This document shows positions 11,501 to 22,500 of a stretch of DNA of 64,000 bases, piece by piece. Position 1 is the first letter of the stretch; every line of letters starts with the position of its first letter. The notes beneath the pieces are model-generated. The model saw only the letters and a program-made list of their open reading frames with translations. It ran no database searches and was not told the origin of the DNA. The position numbers were made by a program, and so were the translations under genes. Source of the stretch: Hoplostethus atlanticus (taxonomy: Eukaryota > Chordata > Actinopteri > Trachichthyiformes > Trachichthyidae); assembly GCA_034670405.1 (NCBI GenBank), contig JAXDDX010000005.1, positions 4,407,001 through 4,471,000 of the forward strand, read 5' to 3'.

Positions 11501-12586
11501 AACACAATAAAACCAGAAGCGAGGATTAACAGAAGCATGGATTGTCCGCCGTGCCTCGTCGTCTCCCTTTTTTCTTTCAGCTTGAAAAGGATGTTGAGAG
11601 AGATGTCTGTGTCTGGCTAAAAGCTCTAAGGGGCCGCGGGCCCTCAATGAAGACGAAGCAGCATTGTCTTGCCCTTGAGAAATCCGTGTGTATGCTTTTG
11701 TGCATGTTTATGTGTATGTGTGTACGTTCAAGACCCCCCGCCCCATTGGATGAAGCCAATGGACACAACCAAGCATGTCACCCACAGTATAGTACTGCTG
11801 TCTTGTGGAAGCAGGATAGCGCCATAACAGCATCAAGATGTCGGGAGAGCATAGGGCTCAGCGCGGCCATGATATTACACGCTATAACTTGTTTGTGACA
11901 TAACCATGAATTGACACAACATAGCGTCATGTGACACGATGTGACATAACATAGCATAACATGAGCTGACGTGACGGGACATGACGGGACATGACGGGAC
12001 GTGACAGGGCGCTACTAACATAATTAACATAAGATAACATAACATAATACTATATAGAATCTAACTGGAAACAGTAACTCCATTTGCCAGGGATGGTGAA
12101 GCAATACTCTGTTCCCTCCCATCACATCATCACTGGGGGGGTTCAGTGCAGGGACGCTGTTTGTGTGGTCCTCTGCGTGCATGGCTAGAGAAAATGACCA
12201 GAATCCAAGTTAAAGAGTGTTGCGTTTATACAAGATAAGACCTTAAAATGTGTTTCAACCGATATGCAGAGCCAGACATTCTATTAGATCACCACACATG
12301 ATACAATGCTGGAACGCAGCTCTAAACGATTCTTCATCCGTCTTAAAATAACACCACCAGGGAGGTACACTGCAACTCACTAAATAGCGCAATGGCACAA
12401 AAATAAATGATTTGCAGTCATTCATTCATCTTCTGTGGTGTCATATTATGTGTCAGTTTTGAAACAGGACATGCCCTTTTTCTCCTTTTCCTCTAGTCTG
12501 TGTTGAACTGTGCATGTGTAAACTTATTAGTACTGGTTGAAATCAAAGCAAATGTTTCTTTTGTCCATTACCAATTTTTGTGTGAT
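8524..12586. other. Unannotated intergenic DNA, moderate GC
   Basis: No gene is supported. The stretch includes a G-rich patch near 8605-8640, GC-rich sequence at 10440-10680 and T/C tracts near 10385. The open frames (for example 10688-11251 and 11192-11647) lack any recognisable domain. Fairly low repeat content leaves room for regulatory DNA, but this cannot be shown from one sequence. Confidence 0.4.
11885..12052. repeat. GACGGGACAT / AACATA short tandem repeats
   Basis: A degenerate 10-bp array, with GACGGGACAT at its centre (11970-12006), is flanked by GTGACATAACATAG-type units and ends in (AACAT)n-like sequence up to about 12052. Confidence 0.75.
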
Positions 12587-12938
12587 TTAAAGTTGCATTA
12601 TGTAACATTATGAAATTTAGTCTTTGGCGGCCCCAAGTGGCAGCGAGAGGTAACTGTTTAATCCAGCTTTCTGCAGTGATAGCCAAGGCGCTAGCTCGCT
12701 CACTGCTGTTTTGGAGCTGCGTGCGTTCGGCTCATGAATTTTGATTTCTCACTTTCTGTGCTCTTTCCCGCCAGGGTACTTACCGACTCCAAAATGTCAT
12801 TGGGGTGAACGGAGCGAATCTACAGCAGCTCAGTGAAGGGGGAAGGGCCAGTCTTCTCTGTTACAGCCCCGCTACATGAACTAGACTAATAAGACGCTTG
12901 TATTTTTACAATAAAAAAGTTACATAATGCGGCTTTAA
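12587..12938. mobile_element. TTAA-flanked MITE (AGTTGCATTATGTAAC ends)
   Basis: The left end TTTAAAGTTGCATTATGTAA is matched by the inverted right end TTACATAATGCGGCTTTAAA, with TTAA at each border. The 352-bp element has no coding capacity. TTAA borders are typical of piggyBac-type insertion, but the ends are palindromic, so the true target duplication is ambiguous. Confidence 0.75.
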
Positions 12939-13289
12939 ATTGGTCCTGGAAGTGTTCAGAGCCATTAAAGCCATTGATTGTACAACATTAGTGTGTTTGA
13001 TATATGTTTTTTAAATAGTTAGTACTACGTTGTAAATTAACTCATTATTTTGTTTAAGATTGAACACAGTGGAGTAGCTAGTCAAGTTAGCAGGTATTGT
13101 AAGGTATTGTAGTTATTCAGCCCAGTCACAGGACCCAAAGAACTGACGACAGGCTCTAGGTCCATCCCATCACCTTACTGTCCCGTCAATGGCTTTTCAC
13201 TATATTAAACAAAAAAGCCAACAAAAGAGCAACATCAAAACCAGCAGACCCAGCATCATCTGGGCCATTCATATACTGTAACTGTCAGT

Positions 13290-13385
13290 ATGTAGGCTAA
13301 ATTAGGTTTTAAATTTTTAGAATTGAACATCACAGATTGATGATATGTAACAGTGTAAGAGTCTATGAGGGTGGACTGTTCCTTT
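13290..13385. repeat. Family B repeat remnant
   Basis: It contains TTGAACATCACAGATTGATG and AACAGTGTAAGAGT, matching 40010-40060 and, more loosely, 15908-15940. It is a short remnant of the family B repeat. Confidence 0.55.
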
Positions 13386-13789
13386 AATTGATCCTTTAAT
13401 TGATTCTGATGTGACACTTTGATCAGATTCCACACAAATATGCATGAGTATGTTATTATTATTATTATTATTGTCATTATTGTCTAAATACTGTTTCAGA
13501 GGCTTTTCCACCCTACCAAGAATACAATTCTGGGGTTAACACCAAACTGACACAACCCAGTTTCCTCGTGGAGATCATTAAAGTTTCATCTACTCTAATT
13601 TAATCGTCTAAATTAGCAAATAAAACAAAAACTGGGTTTAATGACATTAAAAAAAGAGGACCATTGGAAACCAGCTGCTGCGCTTGCAAACTCAATCCAA
13701 TGATCTACATAACGTGGGAAAACATAATCCCATACAAGCATTCAGAAATACTGCCTATCCTATCCTATCTGCAGTGATCTGTGCTGTTC

Positions 13790-13848
13790 AACCAATCACA
13801 TTGACCTCGGTGCAATCCGACACTCTCGCGTGACTCTCTCCGGCTGTC
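13790..13848 (+). promoter_or_regulatory. Putative lyplal1 core promoter
   Basis: A CCAAT box lies at 13792-13796 and a TCTCGCG motif at 13824-13830, just upstream of the lyplal1 start codon at 13849. Both are common in TATA-less housekeeping promoters. The transcription start is not determined. Confidence 0.45.
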
Positions 13849-13933
13849 ATGGCTGCCGTGCGGAAGCTTCGGATGTGCGCCGTTTCACCGACGGGGAAGC
13901 ATTCCGCCTCGGTCATCTTCCTGCACGGCTCAG
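13849..13933 (+). CDS. lyplal1: lyplal1 exon 1
   Basis: Encodes residues 1-28 plus one base ([20 protein letters not shown]...). It ends in phase 1 at CTCAG|GTGCTG, a weak donor. Confidence 0.9.
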
Positions 13934-16706
13934 GTGCTGAATATCGTGATGTACACTTTGGGGTGAATTTAGTCAGTAAAGTTTGTGTTGTGGTGTTTTT
14001 TCAACAGGCACAGATGCTGCATGTAGTCCGTTGTAGGATTGCTCCTGCGCTGTTAAGGTGGGCAAATCACACAGGAAAGGTGTATTAAGCAGTTTGCCTA
14101 TTGCTTTTATAAACAACAGAACTAACGCGCCATTTAAAGAACGAAAATGTTCAACAACCCTTTTATATTGTTTTTATTTATCTTCCACCAAGCAATATAA
14201 ATTGAAATCAACTTCTGTTGTCGCAGACGTGTGTTTATATATCATAATATTGTATCATGAATCTTAAACAGGCATGCAGTCATGGATCTAGGTTTATATA
14301 TTACAATATCTCTTACTATGTTAAGTATTCAAAGACGTGTTTTTATTGGGTAGACTTCAAATATTATTAAGCCAATCAGAGCTGAGGACCGGACTGTCTG
14401 TTGTCTAATAAGTTAAATGCCCTAGATATTTAATGCAGTTGTGTAGACTACATGCAGTAGCCAATAAACATTTTTCTATGGACACAGATCGTCATGCTTG
14501 TTTAATTATCTGTATTCCATGTTGTCATAATAATAATTTTCTGGATGTATATGGTGGGAGGCTGTGTGATGAAATGGCCTACTTAAAATGCTGATAGTGG
14601 GAATTTGTTTCATTTCAAAATTTAGGTGACACCGGACAGGGACTAAGAGCCTGGGTTCGAGATGTTATGGTACCAGATCTGGCATTCAACCACATCAGAG
14701 TTATTTATCCCACAGCTCCAGCCAGGTAGGCCACCTATTGCACCAACTGTAATCTTCCACATACTATATTGTCTCCCCCGCAAACCAAAGTGTGATCAGT
14801 TCCAAGCAAATAAGCACAGTTCTAAACCGTTTTGGTTGTTATTCAACCTGGTCAACTTAAAGAAATTGTCTGCCGAGAATTATTTTTACTGGCCAAAATA
14901 GTTCATATACATTTTTCATAGAAATATGTTTTACTCTGTGTTCATTTAAAACTTAACTCACTTATACAATGGGCCAAGTTTGTAGTTCACCATGAAGTGC
15001 AACAGAACTTAATAAAACTGAGCCACTCAAATGTTATTGTGTCGAAAAGTGAGACATTGCACTGAAGTGGATATTGATTTATCCACCAGAGACACATTTT
15101 ACCTGCGTTTGGCAGGTGGTAATATCAGAATCTACTCATCATTACTCAGTAATATGTTTACTCATCACTCATCTTCAAAGTAATACTTTACTTATTACTC
15201 CCTGGGAGCAGTAATTTGTTATACTCCTTGTTACATTACTAAGCACAAACATATTTTATACCTTATAAGCGTATAACTGACCTCTGACCCCGGTCTTCAT
15301 ACCCTCAGGCCGTACACGCCCATGCGGGGGGCGCTGTCCACCGTCTGGTTTGACCGGCACAAGATCTCACGGGACTGCCCGGAGCACCTGGAGTCCATAG
15401 ACGCCATGTGCAGCACCTTAGGGTCCATCATTCAGGATGAGGTCAACGCCGGGGTGCCCAAACACAGGATGATCATTGGTACCATTCTGGTTTTGTTTCT
15501 GCACATACAGCTGTCTAGGGTTTGATGGATATGGGTTTCAATGAAGAGTTTTAATAGCGATATTTTTAAAAATATCGGTATTAAAACTCTTCATTGAAAC
15601 CCGGGATAATAATAATAATAATAACAATTTTTTTTTAATTGTTGTAGTAAAGATATAGATTTAGCTGAAAAATTTTCAACTGTCTAAAACGGGCTTCTTC
15701 CAGACTTTCTTTGCCGACAGTAGCCTCAATAGACCAGAATGCAATGCAGCCACAAGACATGTTGTGTTTTGAGTACGGGGCGTGGCCACCATCACAGACA
15801 AGCAGGGAGACTAACTGAAGTAGACGAGGCAGGTTGAGGGAAAGCGGGTACACCAAAAAAAAAGTAAATTATAACAGTTTGTCTCAAAATAACTCTAGGA
15901 ATGCGTTGAACATCACAGATCGATGATACAGAACAGTCGAGGCGTGGTCCAGCAGCCATCCCCGAGTAAAATGCATTACACGGAGGAGAAATGACCCGTG
16001 AGAATAGACACTGCTTACACTGCCGAGGCAACAGTATCCCAAGTCTTATCTTTTTAAAGACTTATCTCTAAAGACTCTCTCATGTATGAAAGCAGTCATG
16101 GATTTGTTTAGGATTATTTTTCAGCCAGTGTTACTAGTGATTGGGCAAACATTGGACTCTCGCTGTCACTTTTTTGTTCGTTTGGAAGCATCATCATTGC
16201 CAAAGGCTGCAACTAAGTATTAGAAAAGGGAGCCAATAAACATGGCCATAGACACTTTTCAGTTTTTTTTAATATTTCTAATTGTTTGACCAAATTTCAA
16301 ATGCAGATATGATGGTTATCATCATCATGACTCTATTGCTTTTAAAGGTTTTTTTAAGGTCTTCCCATAGTCGACCAGTATAGTATCGATCAATTCTAAC
16401 ATAAATATGTAATCAATCAGACTGCATCACATCCATCATATCAGAGGTGGACGACGCTGACCGGACCAGATCCCATTTTTAATAAAAGCCCAATATCGGC
16501 CCCATATATCAGTCCAGCCCTCCTACTGTCTGTCGGCTTATTGTGTAGGCCAACTAGTAAGCCATATGTCAACTTTTTGATTCTTTGCTTCACACTCCCT
16601 CAGTGTCTCTATTTTCTTTCTCCCTTTCTCACACACTTGATCCTCTTTTTTTTTTTTTCCCTTTTCTACTGTAGTTTTTTTTGTCTTTATTCTTATCCTC
16701 CCTATT

Positions 16707-16739
<33 letters not shown>

Positions 16740-19144
16740 CACACACACACAGTCACACACACCTCAGTTCATCTTGGTGCTCTTAACTCCCTCTGTCATG
16801 ACTTAAAACGAAGAATGCAACTCATCAGGTTACCATGTCCTTTCATAAGCTGCCAATTGAGCACAAAAAAAGGTATTTCGAGAGAGAGGCGGTGGGGGGG
16901 GGGGGGGCGTTCCTCAGGTCCTGAAAAGCTTTTTGCCTCAAATATTGTGCTTATCAAGTTCACATATAAATAACAATGAAATGAAACCACTCGGATCAAG
17001 TACTATAAACATTATGGCTGCACCAAGGTAAGGGTTCCCACAGGAAACATGTGGGAGGCCATCATACGTTTTAATGTCAATATAAGAGAGCGAACGATGG
17101 CCGCGCATGAAAGGGGAAACCGCTGAGAGCAGTGGGAAAAGGGTTAACCTACGAGCCCTGAAATGTATAACTACACTGATTTTTTTTTCGGGTGGGGGGG
17201 GCTGTGTGAAAGGCTCAGTGTCGAGGGCCAGAAAAGCCCCTAAACTCGGCTCCAGAGAAAGTGATTCAAAAAACACATGCTCCTGGGAGACTGCTGAAAT
17301 ATTATCTTACTAAATCATAACATTTTGTCATTAACTATAAATACTCATTGGAGTCACTCGGCATTGCTGGAGAAATGCAGCGCTCTGTACCCAGAAGTCC
17401 ACTTCCCCGGGCTGACGGACTGACAAGCGCCAGAACTTTCCATGGAAAGGTTTTTTTTGGTGTTTTCTTTTTTTTTTTTTTTTCAAGAGGCCGGCCGCGG
17501 GCTCGTGTGTTGATGTTTTTCACTCCACAGAGGCACCGGTCCACGGGAAACTCTCTAAAGAGGAGGAATCTCATGCACACGCTGTAGACCTGCAGAGCTG
17601 TTAATGCGACGCACATAATGAACATTTTTGCACCTCCTGCTGCGCAAGCTATGAATTCATTCATGTTCCCGACACATTGGAATCGCCGACATGTTGACTT
17701 CCTTCATTTCTATTTCGGTTCTGTTTTTATTTGCTCTGTCCATAGGTATACACAAACACACACTGGCCACTTTACTAAACAGCACAACTGAGGTTTGTGT
17801 ATATTAAGGCTTCAATACGGAGCTGCAGGGGGAAAAGAGGGGAAAACAGAGGAGAATCCCATAGACGTCAGCTTCGTTTTTGATCCTTTGGGCAAAGGCA
17901 TGTGAATTCCACCTTTCCTCCATCCCTTCATCCCCCTCTTTCTCATTCTGTCCCTCCTCCTTCAGCCCTCCTGACAGGATGATGGGTACTTGCACACTTT
18001 CCCAGATGTACACAGTGTGCCCAGATGTACCCAGATGTGTGAGATTAAGGACAGACTCATGAACGGGTGCATATTCCAAAGGCGGCCAAAAAAAAGCTGA
18101 TGATGTGGAACTAAGGAGTCCTATTCATCTTAATGTTTTTTTCAAGTCAAGGCAAGGGAGTATTTTCCACCTCTGAGAGCTCAAACTGCCATGAGTAAGC
18201 TGCTGTTACTCATATGGAGACAAATGTTTTTGTGATATTACTTTTTTGACTTTTGCTTAGTCTAACATAGAAAATAATAACGATTCTCATTATTTCCATT
18301 AAACAAAAGTTGACGCTTACCTTTTTTGTGTGTGTCTATAATCAAAGGGGGTTTCTCAATGGGTGGAGCCATGGCCCTCCACCTTGCATGTCGCTACCAT
18401 CCTGAAATAGCAGGAGTTTTCGCTCTCTCCGGCTTCCTCAACACGGACTCTGCCGCTTTTCAGGTACATCAGGAATTGTGTCATTTGTGGCATCCATGTA
18501 AAGTTGATTCTGAACTGCGAATGCAGAGACATTAAAGGTGCGACGTGTACCGTTTTGTGTTCTCATGAGTTTAAAATTACGCAGTTAGAACAATGGAACT
18601 GGAATAAAGTTGTGGAATACTTGCAAAATAAACAGCTCCTGTTTTGTGCCGTAAAGCAATCTCCTATTGTGCCTTAAAGCAATCCAGCAGATTTCCTGCC
18701 AAATCCAACCCGGTGGCACACAATGTAAAATGCAGTGTAGCGGCCACCAATCTTCTCAGCGATGGTCTCGTTTTTCTATGGTTATCATACTAATACACGT
18801 CGCACCTTTAAGGCTGCCAAGCCAGGACATGATGTAAATTCTCAGATCAGTGACAGGTTCTTTCGCTAATACCGCGCTCTCTCACATTGTGTCTGTCTAA
18901 GGCAGCGGAGGAGAGGGCAAGAGCAGGACATTCCCTTCCTGAGTTGTTCCAGTGCCACGGGACCAGCGATGACCTGGTGCTCCACCAATGGGGTGAAGAC
19001 ACGGCAGCACTGCTGCGGAAGGCTGGCATGGCCGCCACCTTCCACTCCTTCCCCAGGCTTCACCACCAGCTTTCCCAACCCGAGATGGAGCTACTACGAA
19101 CCTGGATCCTCACCAAGCTTCCCCCCACTACAACCACCCCCTGA
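13849..19144 (+). CDS. lyplal1: Lysophospholipase-like protein 1 (serine hydrolase), five exons
   Basis: A complete gene. Coding exons 13849-13933, 14626-14725, 15309-15478, 18348-18463 and 18902-19144 join in frame to 714 nt, 237 codons plus stop, the same length as human LYPLAL1. The product is an alpha/beta hydrolase of the acyl-protein thioesterase family, a cytosolic enzyme known to cleave short-chain acyl esters and linked to depalmitoylation. Visible motifs are LHGSGDTGQG near residues 25-34 (oxyanion-loop side), GFSMGG with nucleophile Ser122, CHGTSDD with Asp180, and [12 protein letters not shown] with His212. The start follows from homology to the human N-terminus ([18 protein letters not shown]). 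An AATAAA lies at 19175-19180, about 30 bp after the stop. Splice positions are by eye. Exon 1 has an unusual donor (GTGCTG). Confidence 0.95.
14626..14725 (+). CDS. lyplal1: lyplal1 exon 2
   Basis: Acceptor TTTAG|GTGAC and donor CCAG|GTAGGC. Encodes [20 protein letters not shown] and on to YPTAPA. Confidence 0.92.
15119..15245. repeat. Dispersed repeat in lyplal1 intron 2
   Basis: A run of CATTACTCAGTAATATGTTT, TACTCATCACTCATC and AAAGTAATACTTTACT steps resembles a common fish repeat built on ATTACT/AGTAAT words. Ends and family are not defined. Confidence 0.45.
15309..15478 (+). CDS. lyplal1: lyplal1 exon 3
   Basis: Acceptor CTCAG|GCCG and donor ATTG|GTACCA. Encodes [20 protein letters not shown] and on to KHRMII. 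Confidence 0.93.
15533..15602. repeat. 70-bp near-perfect palindrome in lyplal1 intron 3
   Basis: The left arm 15533-15567 (starting GGGTTTCAATGAAGAG) and right arm 15568-15602 are reverse complements at 34 of 35 positions, with no spacer. The single mismatch is at the GCG/GGT step near the centre. An (AAT)n run follows at 15607-15623. The RNA would fold into a long hairpin. I see no coding role and cannot assign a transposon family. Confidence 0.95.
15690..15940. repeat. Family B repeat, partial copy
   Basis: It shares GCCTCAATAGACCAGAATGC, AATGCAGCCACAAGACATG and CTAACTGAAGTAGACGAGGC with copies at 33290, 39410 and 56885. It lies in lyplal1 intron 3. Non-coding; family unknown to me. Confidence 0.7.
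16340..16525 (+). mobile_element. TIR element family A, right-half copy
   Basis: It carries TAGTATCGATCAATTCTAAC, AATATGTAATCAATCA, CATATCAGAGGTGGACGACG and CCCAATATCGGCCCCATATA. It is the right half of the family and lies in lyplal1 intron 3. Confidence 0.7.
16640..16765. repeat. T tract and (AC)n microsatellite
   Basis: A poly-T run near 16646-16660 is followed by (AC)n at about 16708-16736 and a second AC-rich block with AGTC interruptions to about 16762. Confidence 0.9.
18348..18463 (+). CDS. lyplal1: lyplal1 exon 4 (nucleophile Ser)
   Basis: Acceptor CAAAG|GGGG and donor TTCAG|GTACAT. Encodes [20 protein letters not shown] and on to DSAAFQ. The GFSMG nucleophile elbow holds the catalytic Ser (codon 18356-18358). 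Confidence 0.95.
18532..18811. mobile_element. Complete TTAA-flanked MITE with perfect 18-bp TIR
   Basis: The left end TTAAAGGTGCGACGTGTA and right end TACACGTCGCACCTTTAA are exact inverted repeats. The 280-bp interior has no open frame of note and shares short blocks (GGTGGCACACAATGTAAAA, CACCAATC, GATGGTCTCGTTT) with 28150-28614. It lies in lyplal1 intron 4, 68 bp after exon 4. Ends match other elements in this window. Confidence 0.88.
18902..19144 (+). CDS. lyplal1: lyplal1 exon 5 (catalytic Asp and His, stop)
   Basis: Acceptor CTAAG|GCAG, phase 0. Encodes [20 protein letters not shown] and on to [11 protein letters not shown], then stop. Contains catalytic Asp180 and His212. Confidence 0.92.
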   Translation, partial: AAEERARAGHSLPELFQCHGTSDDLVLHQWGEDTAALLRKAGMAATFHSFPRLHHQLSQPEMELLRTWILTKLPPTTTTP

Positions 19145-19174
19145 CAGACTCTACCTCCTTTTTTTGATTTTGTC

Positions 19175-19180
19175 AATAAA
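19175..19180 (+). terminator. lyplal1 polyadenylation signal AATAAA
   Basis: A canonical AATAAA about 30 bp after the lyplal1 stop codon, followed by T-rich sequence. It implies a very short 3' UTR. Confidence 0.7.
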
Positions 19181-19482
19181 CATATGTATTTTGGTTGGTA
19201 TATATTTTTTTTTGTCGTAGAAATCAGTCTGCATGGATGTTTCTCAGTGAAGTGATGACGTGACCAGAGTTCAGGCGCCTGGGGTTTTATGCATGAAAAA
19301 TCCCACGCAGACAAGAGATTCTCGCCTTTAGTGCTCTTTAAGTACTGACCTCCATCCCCACCCACGATCTGTTAACCTTTCCACTCTGTCTGTAGTCGTG
19401 AAGAACAGTTATTAGACATGTCGTTTCTGCTGTGGATGTGTGCATGTCTGGGTCACATCCTCCTTTCAGATCTTCACAGAGA

Positions 19483-19572
19483 CCGTGGTGTAGTCGGTAC
19501 AATGTAAATGTCAAGCGCGATGGAAGCGAACTTCTGGTCAAAAGTTCACGAGTTCAGTCTGCACAAATGTCA
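19483..19572 (+). mobile_element. Possible tRNA-derived SINE remnant
   Basis: TGGTGTAGTCGGTAC resembles a tRNA A box, and GAGTTCAGTCTG about 55 bp later resembles a B box. The spacing fits a tRNA-like SINE head. No tail or second copy was identified, so this is tentative. Confidence 0.35.
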
Positions 19573-19580
19573 CGCATGAT

Positions 19581-22500
19581 ATAAACCTAATTGTACTTTA
19601 TAGGAACTCTTTATGTGTTTCTCCCCTCCCAAAACAGTACATGAAGCAGTAGAGTCAGCCTGCTGTTCTAGTAGAACCTCAACCTCCTACAGGTTCACAG
19701 CAAAAGAGCCACATAGAGTAAACAATGCCACAGCAGAGAGCGGAGGAATGATCCAGATTAAAATCGGTCCAGTCTGGCACCCTCTTTTTGGCTCGGGAAG
19801 TCTTTTTTTTTTTCCCAGAATCCATTATCGTTTTTTGGTGGAAATGTGTTGAACATGTGTCTGGACTGAGGTCTGCTCTGTTTGCTCAGTAGCTCTGCTC
19901 CATAACACACATCGCTTCATTAATGGTTATTGGAAGGAAGTGGTTAGCGATTCTTCCTCCTCCACTGCCCCCCTCGTGCCTCTCCGTCTTGTTGTGCTTT
20001 TGCGGTGGTCGGGGAGTACCAGGCCAAGGTCGCGGCACAGCGAGGTCGCGAGTGACCGGTAGTGCCAAGAATAACGAGAATTGCGACAGTGATCGAGGTG
20101 TCTTTAAGGGCTCTGAAAGCAAGTCAAACATCATCTATCAACGTTATTGCCCTCCTCTCGAGCTTTTAATAATGGTTATTGATGAAGCACTGACGGAGCA
20201 AAGCGCCTCGATGCGAGGCAGTTTCCTTGTCGGCTTGGAAAGTTGCCCGTGCACTCGTGCTCACGTTCGCGGACACGCACCACACCCCTCCCCTTTAATT
20301 CACTTTACTGTATGCACTGAGGGGCCACTTGAGATAGGAGGCAGGGGAGGGAGAGGAAGTGAGATAGGCTAGGTGGATGAGGTCAGGGAGTCTCCCACTA
20401 GGGTACCGATAGAGCCAGAGTTCAGTGTGTTGCTCGTCCGTGGTGTGAGTGTGTGCACATGCATCTTCAGACCAATATAGCGCAAGCTAAGTAGGGTAAT
20501 ATATGACAAAGAAAGTAACATTGCCCAGGCAATACACAAGAACACAAACTTGAACGTATCTCCCTGCAAAGAAGCGGTTATTACTACATCCATGGCTGTC
20601 CTCGTTCCAACGTATAAACCGAAGGTCCAAAAAAGCCTCTGGCAGCGCCGCAGCTGTTTTTATAGTGCCAACGAGGCCATTTGAATTCACTTGGGATTTG
20701 AAAGTTATGCAACATCCTGTTCTCGACATCGGCGAGGACGCATTAACCTACAGCATCTGTTTTATCCCTGCGGTTTGCGCCGCGCTCGGTACTGATGCGA
20801 CCAGGTTCTGAGAAGTACGGTGTGTTCCCCTAATGCGGGGGCAGAACCGTCCACCCCCCCCCACTACCACCACCACCACCACCCTGAGATGCAGTCATCC
20901 GAGAGAGATAATCACCTGACAAATCATCTGCAAAGTCTTTTTTCTTCTTCTCTGTTCTCTTTCCCCACAAGCTCGGTGATACGTTCTCTTCTTTCTTCTC
21001 ACCTTCTCCCTTTTCTTCTCTCTTTCCTACCCCCACCCCCGCCTCCGCAGGGATGATGGAAATGTGAGGATCAGTTGCACTCTGATTAGGCAACAACGTT
21101 GAGATCATTTGGAGTGGATTGGTGTGGCTGGATGGATGGATTAGGAGGAGTGGGGCGGGGGAGGGGGGGGCTATACAGATACAGAAGAAAGTGGTGGACT
21201 CCTCCTGGATAGGGGTGCAAATGGGGGCCCTTTGCATGAGGAGGTGGAGGGAGAGGGAAGAGATGGGAGGTGCGGCCAAAGCAAACAGAAGGAGCTCAAG
21301 AGTTTCGTTCTGGCCCCGATCGCTGATTACTTCCAGCTATGTGTGAAAGAATGCTACTGTTGAGCAGCCAGCAGCAGCCCTCCTACCCAACACCCCCACT
21401 GGCGGACTGGCATTAGTCCTCTTCATCCCTCAGCCTTCACTCCTTTCCCTCTCTCCCTCCCCCCTTTGCTGGCTGAGTGGAGGTCGGGCCGTATAGCCAG
21501 CCAGGCGTTTTATGATTTAATGGTGGGAATAGATGGAGCTAATGAAGGAGGGTTCCTCGCGGTCTAGGTGAAATCGGGCGAGGGGGAATTAGCGTTTGCC
21601 GTCTCGGACCCCACAGCGTTCCTCCTCCTTTCGCTTATAGACTTGAATTGTCCCAGCACTCCTTCCCGTTCATGACTTTTCGCCAATTATTGTTGCACAC
21701 TCTTATGTTGTTCCCATTTGACTGCAATCCCTAGAGTGCCTTGCTGGCTTAGCTGGTCCACAGTAAGCAACAGGCTGATTAACTCCTCGTCCTCCCCGAA
21801 TCATTGTCTTCGTTGTCATTCAGCCCTTCCTCCCCAGTGCCAACCTCATTTCCATTCTCTTCCTCCCCCCCACCCACCCCACCCCACCCCACTCCTCAAG
21901 AGCGTCCCCTGCAGGTCAGATGGCGATGTGCTCCACGGCCTATGTGTCAGGGGGAAGGAATGCTAATCTGGAAGAGTTGCGGACTGCAAAGTCTGAGTTT
22001 TTTTGGCTGCCAGTTTCCACTGCGCAGTACTTTCCATGTGGAGCCGCTCCAGAGTGGCCAGGCTACAGAAGGAATTCCCGGCCGAGGGAGCCGAAGTGTT
22101 GACAGATTCCAGATCGCTCATCTGACCACACCTCCTAATTAAAGATCACAACTTGATTAGATGGTCGCAACAGCTGGGCTTTATTCATCCATCTCCATCG
22201 TAATAGGATAGGTAAGGATGGCCTACATCTTGTATTTATTGATTGGATTGGATTATCGATTTCTTAATATGACACATCTCATTGGTGCATGGGTGTCGTG
22301 GGTGCGTTAGGGCGTGGTACTCTGCCAAACGTGAGTCTAAATTGTCATTGTTTTTATCGTTATAATGGAGAGAAAAGATCAAGCAAAAATTGCCAGAAAT
22401 CTATTTGGAAGCAATATCATGGGAGCGTTCAGAACCAGTTTCCTCTGGCAACTGGCAAGGTGAACTTTTCTCAGGGGCCCCAAGATAGCACCTAGCACCT

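Noticed and set aside
20830-21279. 149-codon minus-strand frame, Pro/Ser/Gly-rich
   Set aside because: It spans CCA and C/T low-complexity tracts, so the composition explains the absence of stops.
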